Shown: in pieces, positions 9,009-17,883 of the stretch
Layout of the letters: every line of letters begins with the position of its first letter
How positions within the stretch are numbered: position 1 is the first letter of the stretch
From: Nitrospiraceae bacterium
Lineage (GTDB): Bacteria > Nitrospirota > Nitrospiria > Nitrospirales > Nitrospiraceae
Assembly (NCBI GenBank): GCA_013140715.1
Contig: JABFSG010000021.1
Location: 1-52,068, forward strand
Length of the DNA stretch: 52,068 nt
Direction of reading: 5' to 3'
Position numbers and translations under genes: made by a program
The notes under the pieces: generated by a model
The model's database searches: none
Told to the model about the DNA's origin: nothing
Seen by the model: only the letters and a program-made list of their open reading frames with translations

Positions 9009-10180
9009 GAAAAGCCTTGTTGGCATTGGCAGATGGCACGCTTTTCGAAGGCCGTGCTCTCGGATACGAAGGGGAAACGGTGGGGGAAGTCGTGTTTAAC
9101 ACGGCAATGACCGGCTACCAGGAAGTCTTAACCGATCCTTCCTATAAGGGGCAGATCATCACGATGACGTCTCCCCACATTGGAAACTATGGCGTGACGC
9201 CGGAGGATGCCGAGTCTCGGCGAATTTGGGCTGAGGGATTCATCGTGAAGGAAGCCAGCCAGCTGGCCAGTAATTGGCGCAGTCGACAGCAGCTACAGGA
9301 CTATTTGCACGAAGCGAAGATCGTGGCTATCGAGGGATTGGATACGAGAGCCCTTACCCGACACTTGCGCGAACATGGCTCACAGCAAGGCATCATTACC
9401 CATGTTGCCGAGGATTCAAATCATGCCGTCGAAAAGGCACGGGCAGCTCCGAGCATCGTGGGACGCGATCTGGCGGCAACCGTTACCTGTGGAATGTCCT
9501 ATCGGTGGACAGAGGGATCAAGAGAATGGGCTCTTTCGCCGGGCGACAAGATCGGGGTCGCTTCGAAAAGGAGGTGGCATGTTGTCGCCTATGATTTCGG
9601 TGTGAAGCTGAATATTCTTCGCCGATTGGTGGATGTCGGCTGTGACGTGACAGTCGTGCCTGCTTCGACTACTGCGAGCCAGATTGAGACCCTCAACCCC
9701 GATGGGATCTTCCTGTCGAACGGTCCTGGTGATCCGGAGGGAGTGCCCTACGCAATCGAGGCAGTACGCCAATTGATCGGACAGCGTCCGATCTTCGGTA
9801 TTTGTCTGGGGCATCAGATTCTCGGTCTCGCGTTGGGGCTGAAGACCTACAAGCTGAAGTTCGGTCATCATGGGGCGAATCACCCAGTCATGGATCTCCG
9901 TACAAGGAAAGTGGAAATCACATCTCAAAACCACAATTTCGCGGTACAGGTCGAGCATCGAATCGACGCGATTCCCGATCGACCGCCTATGGTAGGCACG
10001 GCATTCGGCCAAGTTGCCGTGACACATCTGAGCCTGAACGACAACTCAATTGAAGGATTGGGCTGTGTAGATCACCAGGTGTTTTCTGTGCAGTATCATC
10101 CCGAGGCGTCTCCCGGTCCCCATGACTCCGCCTACTTATTCACCGAATTCATTCAGTTGATGGAGAAACGGCATGTATAG
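9005..10180 (+). CDS. carA: Carbamoyl-phosphate synthase small subunit
   Basis: Class I glutamine amidotransferase subunit that supplies ammonia to CarB. The N-terminal CPSase domain has the typical [13 protein letters not shown] and [19 protein letters not shown] blocks. The C-terminal amidotransferase keeps the nucleophile in [10 protein letters not shown] (Cys about residue 267) and the [10 protein letters not shown] His/Glu pair. The length (391 aa) is normal. It starts at GTG 9005 within the end of the preceding gene and overlaps sppA at its own end. Separated from carB by two protease genes. Confidence 0.96.
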   Translation: MRKALLALADGTLFEGRALGYEGETVGEVVFNTAMTGYQEVLTDPSYKGQIITMTSPHIGNYGVTPEDAESRRIWAEGFIVKEASQLASNWRSRQQLQDYLHEAKIVAIEGLDTRALTRHLREHGSQQGIITHVAEDSNHAVEKARAAPSIVGRDLAATVTCGMSYRWTEGSREWALSPGDKIGVASKRRWHVVAYDFGVKLNILRRLVDVGCDVTVVPASTTASQIETLNPDGIFLSNGPGDPEGVPYAIEAVRQLIGQRPIFGICLGHQILGLALGLKTYKLKFGHHGANHPVMDLRTRKVEITSQNHNFAVQVEHRIDAIPDRPPMVGTAFGQVAVTHLSLNDNSIEGLGCVDHQVFSVQYHPEASPGPHDSAYLFTEFIQLMEKRHV

Positions 10181-11141
10181 AGTTTACTCAATGCTCGCGC
10201 TGCTCTGTATCTTGGTAGTGGGCAGTCTGCAGTCCGGGTGTGTGACGGTGAATCTCATCGAGCCATCCGGGCCGATCCAGGAAGTACAACTGAGCGGCAC
10301 GGGCGCTGGAAAGGTGTTGTTGCTCGATCTGTCCGGGGTCATCAGCTCACAAGGTAAAGACGGGATCGTTCCGCAGCCCAACATGTTGGCCACGTTCAAG
10401 GAAGAGCTGATGCGGGCCTCGAAGGACGACAAGATCAAAGCTGTGGTCGTTCGCATCAACAGTCCCGGGGGAACCGTGACCGCATCGGACATCCTCTATC
10501 ATGAGTTACGGGAATTCAAAGCCAAGAAAAAGATTCCCGTGGTTGCCTCGATGATGGATGTGGCGGCGTCGGGGGGCTACTACCTTGCCATGGCAGCGGA
10601 CAGCATTTTGGTCCATCCCTCCACTGTGACGGGCAGTATCGGCGTCATCATGTTGACCGTCAATGCCAGAGGCCTGCTTGAAAAAGTAGGGGTCGAGGCC
10701 AGCGCCATTACGTCCGGGCCGCGCAAGGACATGGGCTCGCCCTTTCGAGTCATGACGGCTGAGGAGCGAGGGATCTTCCAAAGTGTGATCGATTCCTTCT
10801 ATCAGCGGTTCCTCGCTGTGGTACAGGAGGGGCGTCCAAATTTGACGTCCGATCAAATTAAGAAACTTGCCGACGGGCGAATCTATTCCGGAGATCAGGC
10901 CAAGGCGGCAGGCCTCATCGACGAGATTGGATATCTGGATGACGCGATTGAAATTGCCAAGAAGAAGGCCGGTCTGACGGAGGCCCGGGTCGTGACCTAT
11001 GGCCGCCGGGGTGAATATCACAACAATATCTATTCGCGCCTCTTTGGGGCGAGTGCTGGTATCCCAGGGCTGGCCGATTTCGATTTGCTGTCCATGGTAC
11101 GGGGTGGGACGCCGCAATTCATGTACCTCTGGATGCCATGA
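10173..11141 (+). CDS. sppA: Signal peptide peptidase SppA, lipoprotein form
   Basis: Membrane-anchored serine protease that degrades cleaved signal peptides. The N-terminal hydrophobic stretch ends in a lipobox LQSGC (Cys 23), so it is probably a lipoprotein rather than a transmembrane protein. The peptidase S49 core is intact: AASGGYYLA with nucleophile Ser133, the GSIGV block, and Lys185, which lies 52 residues later as in short bacterial SppA. Overlaps carA by eight bases. Confidence 0.85.
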   Translation: MYRVYSMLALLCILVVGSLQSGCVTVNLIEPSGPIQEVQLSGTGAGKVLLLDLSGVISSQGKDGIVPQPNMLATFKEELMRASKDDKIKAVVVRINSPGGTVTASDILYHELREFKAKKKIPVVASMMDVAASGGYYLAMAADSILVHPSTVTGSIGVIMLTVNARGLLEKVGVEASAITSGPRKDMGSPFRVMTAEERGIFQSVIDSFYQRFLAVVQEGRPNLTSDQIKKLADGRIYSGDQAKAAGLIDEIGYLDDAIEIAKKKAGLTEARVVTYGRRGEYHNNIYSRLFGASAGIPGLADFDLLSMVRGGTPQFMYLWMP

Positions 11142-11193
11142 CCGAAACATCAGCATGGTGATCGATCGATGTATCCAATAATGTAATCCTGAA

Positions 11194-12159
11194 ATGATGC
11201 AAACGCCGGATCGCACAATCGATGCATGTTTGGCGACGCCTGTCGGGCGTCGGGCGATGTTGGCTCTGGGTGCCCGGGGGGCGATGGGACTCTATATGGC
11301 CCTTGGGGTCGGAGCAGCCATGAGTCTGTTCGGCAGCTTGACCGGTTGCTATCGAGCGCCCGGCACAGCTCGCGATCAAGTGATCTTTTTTTCAGAAGAG
11401 AAAGAACTGCAATTCGGGTTGAGCGCATTCCGCCAGGTCTTACGGGCTGCTCCCCTCAGTGACAACGCGGAAGTGAATGATTTGGTGCATCGCGTGGGAC
11501 AAAAGATCGCTGAGGCAGCCAACAAGCCGGAGTATCAGTGGGAGTTTGCGGTTATTCAAGACGACAAGATGGTCAATGCCTTCGCGCTTCCAGGCGGGAA
11601 GGTGGCGATCTTCACCGGGATTCTCAAACATACAAAAGACGATGCGGGATTGGCGACGGTGATGGGGCATGAGGTTGCGCACGCACTTCAGCGTCACGGG
11701 GTGGAGCGGATGAGCCGGAGTATTTTGGACCAAATCGCACAATTGGGCGCATTGGGGGCGGCGGCGACCGGAAACGTCAATGCCGGGGCGGTCCAAGGCC
11801 TGTTAGGGGCCTATGGGGTCAATGTATCGTTGCCGTTCAACCGGAAACAAGAATCGGAAGCCGACTACGTCGGACTCCGGTTGATGGCGCAGGCTGGATA
11901 CGATCCACGCGCAGCCGTGCCGTTCTGGGAGCGCATGAGCGGCTGTCCCAGGCAGATGATCGGAAAACTCTGTTTTCGCTCGCAGCAGGCGGTGCCCGAG
12001 TTCCTTTCCACCCATCCATCCGATTTAACACGTATCAACCAGATCGAAGCCTGGTTGCCCGAGGCGCTCCAGCACTATCATGGCCCAGGGGGTGGGCCGG
12101 TTCCGCCGCCGCCAGCCCCCTACCGGCCTGAAATTGGGCCGATGCCGCAAACCAGCTAG
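11194..12159 (+). CDS. M48-family zinc metalloprotease, probable lipoprotein
   Basis: The zinc motif HEVAH (residues 159-163) and the third ligand in ESEAD (Glu221) mark an M48 peptidase of the periplasmic BepA/LoiP type, which process or quality-control outer-membrane proteins. The N-terminus has an arginine pair and a hydrophobic stretch ending in SLTGC (Cys52), a likely lipobox after an unusually long leader. The C-terminus is proline-rich. No TPR repeats are seen, so it is the short form. Sits between sppA and carB. Confidence 0.82.
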   Translation: MMQTPDRTIDACLATPVGRRAMLALGARGAMGLYMALGVGAAMSLFGSLTGCYRAPGTARDQVIFFSEEKELQFGLSAFRQVLRAAPLSDNAEVNDLVHRVGQKIAEAANKPEYQWEFAVIQDDKMVNAFALPGGKVAIFTGILKHTKDDAGLATVMGHEVAHALQRHGVERMSRSILDQIAQLGALGAAATGNVNAGAVQGLLGAYGVNVSLPFNRKQESEADYVGLRLMAQAGYDPRAAVPFWERMSGCPRQMIGKLCFRSQQAVPEFLSTHPSDLTRINQIEAWLPEALQHYHGPGGGPVPPPPAPYRPEIGPMPQTS

Positions 12160-12181
12160 CCGATCCTGAAACGAGGTTACT

Positions 12182-15100
12182 GTGCCCAGGCGAACAGACA
12201 TTCAGTCCATCTTGTTGATCGGGTCCGGACCGATTGTGATCGGCCAGGCCTGTGAGTTCGACTATTCCGGCACGCAAGCCTGCAGAGCGCTCAAAGAAGA
12301 AGGCTACCGGGTCATTCTCATCAACAGCAATCCGGCGACGATCATGACCGATCCCGAGTTGGCGGATCGGACTTATGTGGAGCCGATTACGGTCGAGGTG
12401 GTGGAGAAAGTCATCGAGCGCGAACGTCCGGATGCCCTGCTCCCGACCATGGGGGGACAGACCGCGTTGAACACAACGATGGGGTTGGTCAAGCGAGGGA
12501 CGCTCGAAAAATACGGAGTTAAGCTGATCGGCGCTTCCGCCGAAGCGATTCATAAGGCCGAGGATCGCGAAGCTTTCAAACATGCCATGCAGCGGATTGG
12601 GCTGCGAGTGCCGGCCAGCGGCACGGCTCATAATCGTGAAGAGGCCATCAAGATTCTCGAACAGATTGGATTTCCCTCGATCGTTCGACCGTCGTTTACC
12701 ATGGGCGGGACCGGTGGGAATATTGCGTACAACCGGGAAGAATTCGAGAAGATTGTCGAATGGGGTCTTGCCATGAGTCCTGTGGGCCAACTCTTGATTG
12801 AAGAATCCTTGATCGGGTGGAAAGAGTACGAACTGGAGGTCATGCGGGACCTCAAAGACAATGTCGTCATTGTCTGTCCGATTGAAAATGTAGATCCCAT
12901 GGGAGTGCACACGGGCGACAGCATCACAGTTGCGCCGGCCATGACTCTCTCGGACAAAGAATACCAGCGGATGCGGGATGCCGCGGTTCGGATCATGCGT
13001 GAGATCGGCGTCGATACCGGCGGATCGAACGTCCAATTCGGTCTGAACCCTCAGAATGGCGAAATGGTCGTCATAGAAATGAACCCCCGGGTGTCCAGGA
13101 GCTCTGCGCTCGCCTCGAAAGCGACGGGGTTTCCTATCGCTAAAATTGCCGCGAAACTAGCCGTGGGCTATACATTGGATGAAATCACCAACGACATTAC
13201 CGGGGTGACGAAGGCCTCATTCGAACCGACAATCGACTATGTTGTGGTGAAGATTCCCCGGTTTGCCTTCCAGAAATTCCGAGGGGCGGATCCTACCCTG
13301 ACGACCCAGATGAAGTCGGTGGGTGAAGTGATGGCGATTGGACGCACTTTTAAGGAGTCCCTGCAGAAGGCGATTCGTTCACTGGAGCTGAACATGAACG
13401 GGCTTTCGTCGCGTGAGGGGTTAGATCGTGGCATCCCCGAAGGGATCGATCGACAACTAGTGGTGGAACGGGTACGCCAACATCTGCGGACTCCGATTGC
13501 CGAACGACTCTGGCATGTCGCAGACGGCATACGTCTTGGCCTGTCGAATGACGACTTGTTTGCCCTCACCAAGATCGATCCTTGGTTCCTGGAGCAGATC
13601 CGGGAGTTGATACAATTTGAAGCCTTGCTGGCCGGGCAGGGGGGAAAGAAGCCGATTGTCCTTGAGATGTCCCTTCTATGGCAGGCCAAGGAGCTTGGTT
13701 TTTCAGACGACCGTATCGCACAACTCACCGGCGTGGCCTCAGCCTCTGTCCGGCTGCAGCGGACGGAGGCCGGCGATGGACGAAGAGGGGTGACCTATAA
13801 ACGTGTCGATACCTGTGCGGCAGAGTTTGAAGCCCATACTCCCTATCTCTACTCGACGTACGGAAGCGAATGCGAGGCTCGCCCAACGGAAAGAAAGAAA
13901 GTGATCATTCTCGGTGGCGGGCCGAATCGGATCGGGCAGGGAATCGAATTCGACTACTGTTGTGTCCATGCGGCTATGGCGCTTCGTGAAGAGGGCATCG
14001 AATCGATCATGGTGAATTGCAACCCCGAAACGGTGAGCACAGACTACGACATTTCAGACCGACTCTATTTCGAGCCGTTGACTGAGGAAGACGTCCTGAA
14101 TATTGTGGAGCGCGAACAGCCCTTGGGAGTTGTGTTGCAGTTCGGCGGGCAGACGCCTCTCAAGCTCGCGCTGCCTTTAGCGAAAGCCGGAGTCGAAATT
14201 CTGGGCACGAGTCCCGAGGCCATCGATCGCGCGGAAGATCGAGAACAATTTCGCGACCTCTTGAATAAGCTCGGTCTCCGCCAAGCGGAGAGCGGCATGG
14301 CCCGATCCGTGGAAGAGGCCCTGAAGATTGCCTCGCAGATTAGCTATCCGGTTATGGTGCGGCCTTCCTATGTGCTGGGCGGACGATCCATGCAGATTGT
14401 CTACGACGAATCGGGGCTGCTGGAGTATATGACGTCGGCGGTCAAGGCTTCGCCGAAACATCCGGTGCTGATCGATAAGTATCTGTCGGATGCAATCGAA
14501 GTGGATGCCGACGCCATTTCAGATGGGACGAATGTCGTGGTGGCCGGGATCATGGAACATATCGAAGAAGCCGGGGTCCATTCAGGAGACTCGGCCTGTT
14601 CATTGCCGCCCTATTCGCTCGGTCGTGAGGTGGTCGAAGAGATTCGTCGGCAAATGAAACTGTTGGCGTTGGAACTGGGTGTGATCGGTCTGATGAATGC
14701 CCAATTTGCCGTCAAAGACCGAACGATCTACGTCCTAGAGGTCAATCCTCGGGGTTCCCGCACCGTGCCGTTTGTCAGTAAAGCCATCGGTGTACCGCTT
14801 GCCAAGTTGGCCATGAAGACGATGGTCGGCAGGAGCCTGCCGGAGCTGGGGTTGATCGAAGCTCCTGCACCCACTCATTTGTCTGTCAAAGAATCCGTGT
14901 TCCCCTTCAATAAGTTCCCGGGTGTGGATGTGCTGCTGGGGCCTGAGATGAAGTCCACCGGGGAAGTGATGGGCATCGACCAGGATTTTGGATGGGCCTT
15001 TGCGAAAGCCCAAGCAGGAGCCGGTGCGTCGCTGCCGAAGGGAGGCACGGCATTCATCAGTGTAAAGGAGAGCGACCGTCCTGCAGCCCTGGAAGTCGCG

Positions 15101-15442
15101 CGACAGCTTCAGCGGCTTGGGTTTAACGCTCAAGCGACGAGTGGAACTGCGGCCTATTTGCGGAGCCACGGGGTACATGTGGAAACCGTGAACAAAGTCA
15201 TGGAAGGCAGACCCCATATCGTGGACCATATTAAGAACGGGCAGGTGGCCTTGGTTGTGAACACTGTGAGTAACGCGTCGTCGCATGCCGACTCATTGTC
15301 GATCCGACGAGAGGCTCTGAACAAAGGCCTAGCCTATTATACGACCATACGGGGGGCGCGGGCGGCGGTCATGGGCATTGAAGCGATTCTCAAGAAAGAA
15401 CTTACCATTCGTTCACTTCAGGAATATCACCACCATCCATAG
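12182..15442 (+). CDS. carB: Carbamoyl-phosphate synthase large subunit
   Basis: Makes carbamoyl phosphate from bicarbonate, two ATP and ammonia delivered by CarA, feeding PyrB and arginine synthesis. Two ATP-grasp halves are evident: the first with [20 protein letters not shown] and [18 protein letters not shown], the second with [19 protein letters not shown] and [20 protein letters not shown]-terminal MGS-like domain (about residue 950 on) is the usual site of allosteric control. Full length at 1086 aa. The start GTG 12182 opens at the family N-terminus. Confidence 0.97.
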   Translation: MPRRTDIQSILLIGSGPIVIGQACEFDYSGTQACRALKEEGYRVILINSNPATIMTDPELADRTYVEPITVEVVEKVIERERPDALLPTMGGQTALNTTMGLVKRGTLEKYGVKLIGASAEAIHKAEDREAFKHAMQRIGLRVPASGTAHNREEAIKILEQIGFPSIVRPSFTMGGTGGNIAYNREEFEKIVEWGLAMSPVGQLLIEESLIGWKEYELEVMRDLKDNVVIVCPIENVDPMGVHTGDSITVAPAMTLSDKEYQRMRDAAVRIMREIGVDTGGSNVQFGLNPQNGEMVVIEMNPRVSRSSALASKATGFPIAKIAAKLAVGYTLDEITNDITGVTKASFEPTIDYVVVKIPRFAFQKFRGADPTLTTQMKSVGEVMAIGRTFKESLQKAIRSLELNMNGLSSREGLDRGIPEGIDRQLVVERVRQHLRTPIAERLWHVADGIRLGLSNDDLFALTKIDPWFLEQIRELIQFEALLAGQGGKKPIVLEMSLLWQAKELGFSDDRIAQLTGVASASVRLQRTEAGDGRRGVTYKRVDTCAAEFEAHTPYLYSTYGSECEARPTERKKVIILGGGPNRIGQGIEFDYCCVHAAMALREEGIESIMVNCNPETVSTDYDISDRLYFEPLTEEDVLNIVEREQPLGVVLQFGGQTPLKLALPLAKAGVEILGTSPEAIDRAEDREQFRDLLNKLGLRQAESGMARSVEEALKIASQISYPVMVRPSYVLGGRSMQIVYDESGLLEYMTSAVKASPKHPVLIDKYLSDAIEVDADAISDGTNVVVAGIMEHIEEAGVHSGDSACSLPPYSLGREVVEEIRRQMKLLALELGVIGLMNAQFAVKDRTIYVLEVNPRGSRTVPFVSKAIGVPLAKLAMKTMVGRSLPELGLIEAPAPTHLSVKESVFPFNKFPGVDVLLGPEMKSTGEVMGIDQDFGWAFAKAQAGAGASLPKGGTAFISVKESDRPAALEVARQLQRLGFNAQATSGTAAYLRSHGVHVETVNKVMEGRPHIVDHIKNGQVALVVNTVSNASSHADSLSIRREALNKGLAYYTTIRGARAAVMGIEAILKKELTIRSLQEYHHHP

Positions 15443-15457
15443 AGGACGTTATAGACT

Positions 15458-15934
15458 ATGCCGACACCGATCACGAGGAAGGGACACGAGGCGCTCATGG
15501 CAGAGCTCGATCGTCTGCGCAAGGTCGAACGTGCTAAAAACATCGAAGCGATCGCTGAAGCTCGTGCCCATGGAGATCTGAGTGAAAATGCGGAGTACGA
15601 TGCGGCCAAAGAACGCCAAGGATTCATCGAATCGCGCATTGTAGAATTGCAGTCGAAGCTGGCCGACGCCAGAATTATCGACACCGCCGGGAGGATCTCA
15701 GAAACCGTCGTGTTTGGCGCCACCGTGCTTGTGATTGAACAGGAGTCGCAGTCGAAACGGGAATACACGCTGGTGGGACAAGATGAAGCTGATATGAAAG
15801 TGAATCGTATCTCGATCCAGTCTCCTGTCGGCAAGGCGCTGATCGGGAAGCGAGTCGGCGATTTCGTCGAGGTCAAGACACCGGTCAAAATGGTCGAATA
15901 TGAAGTAGTGGAGATTCGCTTCGAGGAGCTCTAG
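15458..15934 (+). CDS. greA: Transcription elongation factor GreA
   Basis: Rescues backtracked RNA polymerase by stimulating transcript cleavage. The N-terminal coiled coil (about residues 1-75) holds the acidic tip in GDLSENAEYDAAKERQ. The C-terminal FKBP-like domain ends in VKMVEYEVVEIRFEEL. Normal length, 158 aa. It lies 15 bases after carB and one base before the next gene. Confidence 0.95.
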   Translation: MPTPITRKGHEALMAELDRLRKVERAKNIEAIAEARAHGDLSENAEYDAAKERQGFIESRIVELQSKLADARIIDTAGRISETVVFGATVLVIEQESQSKREYTLVGQDEADMKVNRISIQSPVGKALIGKRVGDFVEVKTPVKMVEYEVVEIRFEEL

Positions 15935-15935
15935 C

Positions 15936-16736
15936 GTGCCGCAGCCTCTGGGGCTTATCACGCTGTTGACCGATTTCGGCGATCAGGACTCTTTCGTGGC
16001 GAGCATGAAGGGGGCGATCCTCACCATCAACCCCCACGCGAGCATCGTCGATATCTCTCATCATGTGCCGGCCCACTCGGTTGAAGCCGCCGCCTATCTC
16101 CTGAACTCCTGCTATCGGTATTTTCCTGAGGGCACAGTTCATGTGGCCGTCGTCGACCCTGGTGTCGGCAGCGCCCGTCGCCCACTTCTAGTTAAAACGG
16201 AAAGATGTTTCTTCGTTGGCCCTGACAATGGAATATTTTCAAGTATTTACAATCTTGAAGATGAAGTAGATATTCGTGTAATTGAGGGAGTGAAATATCG
16301 TCTTGAGTCTGTTGGCCATACGTTCGACGGGCGGGACCTCTTTGCGCCCTCCGCTGCCTGGCTGACGAAGGGTGAGCCGCTGTCATCGTTCGGACGAATC
16401 ATTGACGATCCCATCGCATTGCCGATCCTTGAGCCAAGCAGGCAGGGCAATAGACTGGTGGGCCTGATCGAACATGTCGATCGATTCGGCAATCTCATTT
16501 CCAACCTGACCCTGCAGCACCTTGAAGAGGTGCATTCGATCATGAAACACCGGCAATTGTCCGTTCGGATCGGCGAACAGATCATCGAAGGCCTTGTCGT
16601 CAATTACAGCGAAGGAATGGCGGACCAGCCGTCCGCACTCATCAACAGCGACGGCAGACTTGAAATCTTTGTGAAGGAAGCACCCGCCGCCGATCTTCTC
16701 AAGGTAGGGAAAGGGGCGCGAATCGAAGTTTCGTGA
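15936..16736 (+). CDS. SAM hydroxide adenosyltransferase (DUF62 family)
   Basis: Homotrimeric family that splits S-adenosylmethionine with water to adenosine and methionine; relatives include fluorinase and chlorinase. ITLLTDFGDQDSFVASMKG, VVDPGVGSARRPLLVKT and FVGPDNGIFS are the defining blocks. Asp/Arg/His residues typical of the hydroxide group appear present, so halogenation is not expected. Start GTG 15936 directly follows greA. It is the last gene of the long plus-strand run and converges with the antitoxin gene. Confidence 0.9.
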   Translation: MPQPLGLITLLTDFGDQDSFVASMKGAILTINPHASIVDISHHVPAHSVEAAAYLLNSCYRYFPEGTVHVAVVDPGVGSARRPLLVKTERCFFVGPDNGIFSSIYNLEDEVDIRVIEGVKYRLESVGHTFDGRDLFAPSAAWLTKGEPLSSFGRIIDDPIALPILEPSRQGNRLVGLIEHVDRFGNLISNLTLQHLEEVHSIMKHRQLSVRIGEQIIEGLVVNYSEGMADQPSALINSDGRLEIFVKEAPAADLLKVGKGARIEVS

Positions 16737-16794
16737 GTGGGAATCGCGAAATAGAATGCCCCCGTTGTTTGGCCCGAGATGGTCTGACGATAGC

Positions 16795-17115
16795 TTAGCT
16801 GGCTTTTGCGGTCACGTGCAGTTTCACGTGGGCCTTCTTCTGGAGGGCACACACGATACTGAAAAAGTTTTCCGTGCTCGGGTTGCCGCGTGGAGCCAGC
16901 ATCCGGTGCAGGCTCTTGCTCGGTTTTTTGAGCGTCGCAGCTAACTCTTCAAACCCAATGGTGGCGTTGACAAGATCCCGCAGAATTGTTTTGCCCACTG
17001 CGGTATCGCCCGAGAAATAGGCATTGAGCGCATCGGTGAAGAGGGCTTCGCGAAATCGAGGGTCTCGCTGTGCCCGTGCCGCGACCGTGTTCTTGAATTC
17101 CCGTGTGAGTGCCAT
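16795..17115 (-). CDS. Antitoxin-like HTH protein (HigA/COG3636 type)
   Basis: A 106-aa protein with a C-terminal helix-turn-helix (about residues 53-92: GFEELAATLKKPSKSLHRML and NPSTENFFSIVCAL). This layout is shared by antidotes paired with small RelE/ParE-like toxins. It lies 17 bases downstream of a toxin gene that is broken, in the toxin-first order of such modules. The gene itself looks complete. It may now act alone as a repressor or neutralise toxins encoded elsewhere. Confidence 0.8.
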   Translation of the reverse strand: MALTREFKNTVAARAQRDPRFREALFTDALNAYFSGDTAVGKTILRDLVNATIGFEELAATLKKPSKSLHRMLAPRGNPSTENFFSIVCALQKKAHVKLHVTAKAS

Positions 17116-17132
17116 GGTGTCTCCGTTCCGCG

Positions 17133-17460
17133 TTACGTCTTCTCTTTGACCTTGCGACGACGGTAGTCAGCCCAGCGCTTCTGCGCCGTTTCAATGGCTT
17201 GTTGCTGGCGTTGCTTGGTGCTGCCACCCAGAAGAATCACCAAACGATCACCATCCTTGCCGAAATAGATCCGGTACCCTGGTCCCACATCGATTTTCAG
17301 TTCGAATACGCCTGCCCCGATGCCTTTCACGTTCGACCAGTTGCCGGCGGCTAGTTGATAAAGTGCTACCGTACCACGTGGCGAACGGAGAGCGGGCTTG
17401 TAGATCGAGATATTCGAGCACCGGTATGTCAGGTATAGACGGTAACGTAAATATTACCAT
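17133..17460 (-). pseudogene. RelE/ParE-type toxin gene, frameshifted with an internal deletion
   Basis: Two frames together make one toxin. From ATG 17460 the first frame reads MVIFTLPSIPDIPVLEYLDL and then RSPFATW. The other frame continues with TVALYQLAAGNWSNVKGIGA and VGPGYRIYFGKDGDRLVILL to 17133. Relatives have about a dozen more residues between the SPFA-W block and the TVAL block. The junction near 17371-17375 therefore looks like a deletion plus frameshift. The remaining 65-aa frame lacks the N-terminal helices, so an active toxin is unlikely. Confidence 0.75.
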
Positions 17461-17621
17461 CGCTTATTAGAGGATGCAATTGTGTCGAGATAAGGCCAGG
17501 GGAGGGGCTGGCGTATGCGAATGATGAATGTTGAGCGATGAACGATACGAGGTGTCGGGTGGCAAGCCCCTTACTCTTAGTCTAAAATCGCCGCGCCCCT
17601 GTGTTTATTTGAGGTGCGGCG

Positions 17622-17810
17622 TAATGGCGTGGGGCTGGTGCTCATCCGCTCCCGCGCCTCCCGGAGCGACCCGTTCGGGGTCCGCTGAGCGGCAGCCTTC
17701 GGAAATTCCTTCGCAGACTCAGTCAGTTTCCGCGTTCCTTCTCAGCGGACCCTCGACGGGTCCCCGCTCCTCCGGCGACGTCCGCTCCGAGCCCCAGCCC
17801 CGCGCCTTAT
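17622..17810. repeat. Large GC-rich palindrome, possible structured RNA or mobile-element end
   Basis: The arms 17622-17689 and 17741-17810 are reverse complements with small mismatches. They include a perfect inner stem GGGTCCGCTGAG (17678-17689) with CTCAGCGGACCC (17741-17752), an ACCCG/CGGGT pair, and an outer GGGGCTGG/CCAGCCCC pair. The loop of about 50 bases contains the near-palindrome CCTTCGGAAATTCCTTCG. No T-run follows. It dominates the 420-bp stretch 17461-17883, in which I find no gene. Only this copy is seen in the window. Confidence 0.7.
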
Positions 17811-17883
17811 TAATTCGCTGACTTTTGAAAATTATTTTGGATAAGAGCGCTCCTGACCGCTTTTCTGCTCTCTCCTGTAACCC

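Noticed and set aside
17528-17821. 97-codon plus-strand frame
   Set aside because: Created by the GC-rich palindrome; composition is arginine/serine/proline-rich and there is no ribosome site.
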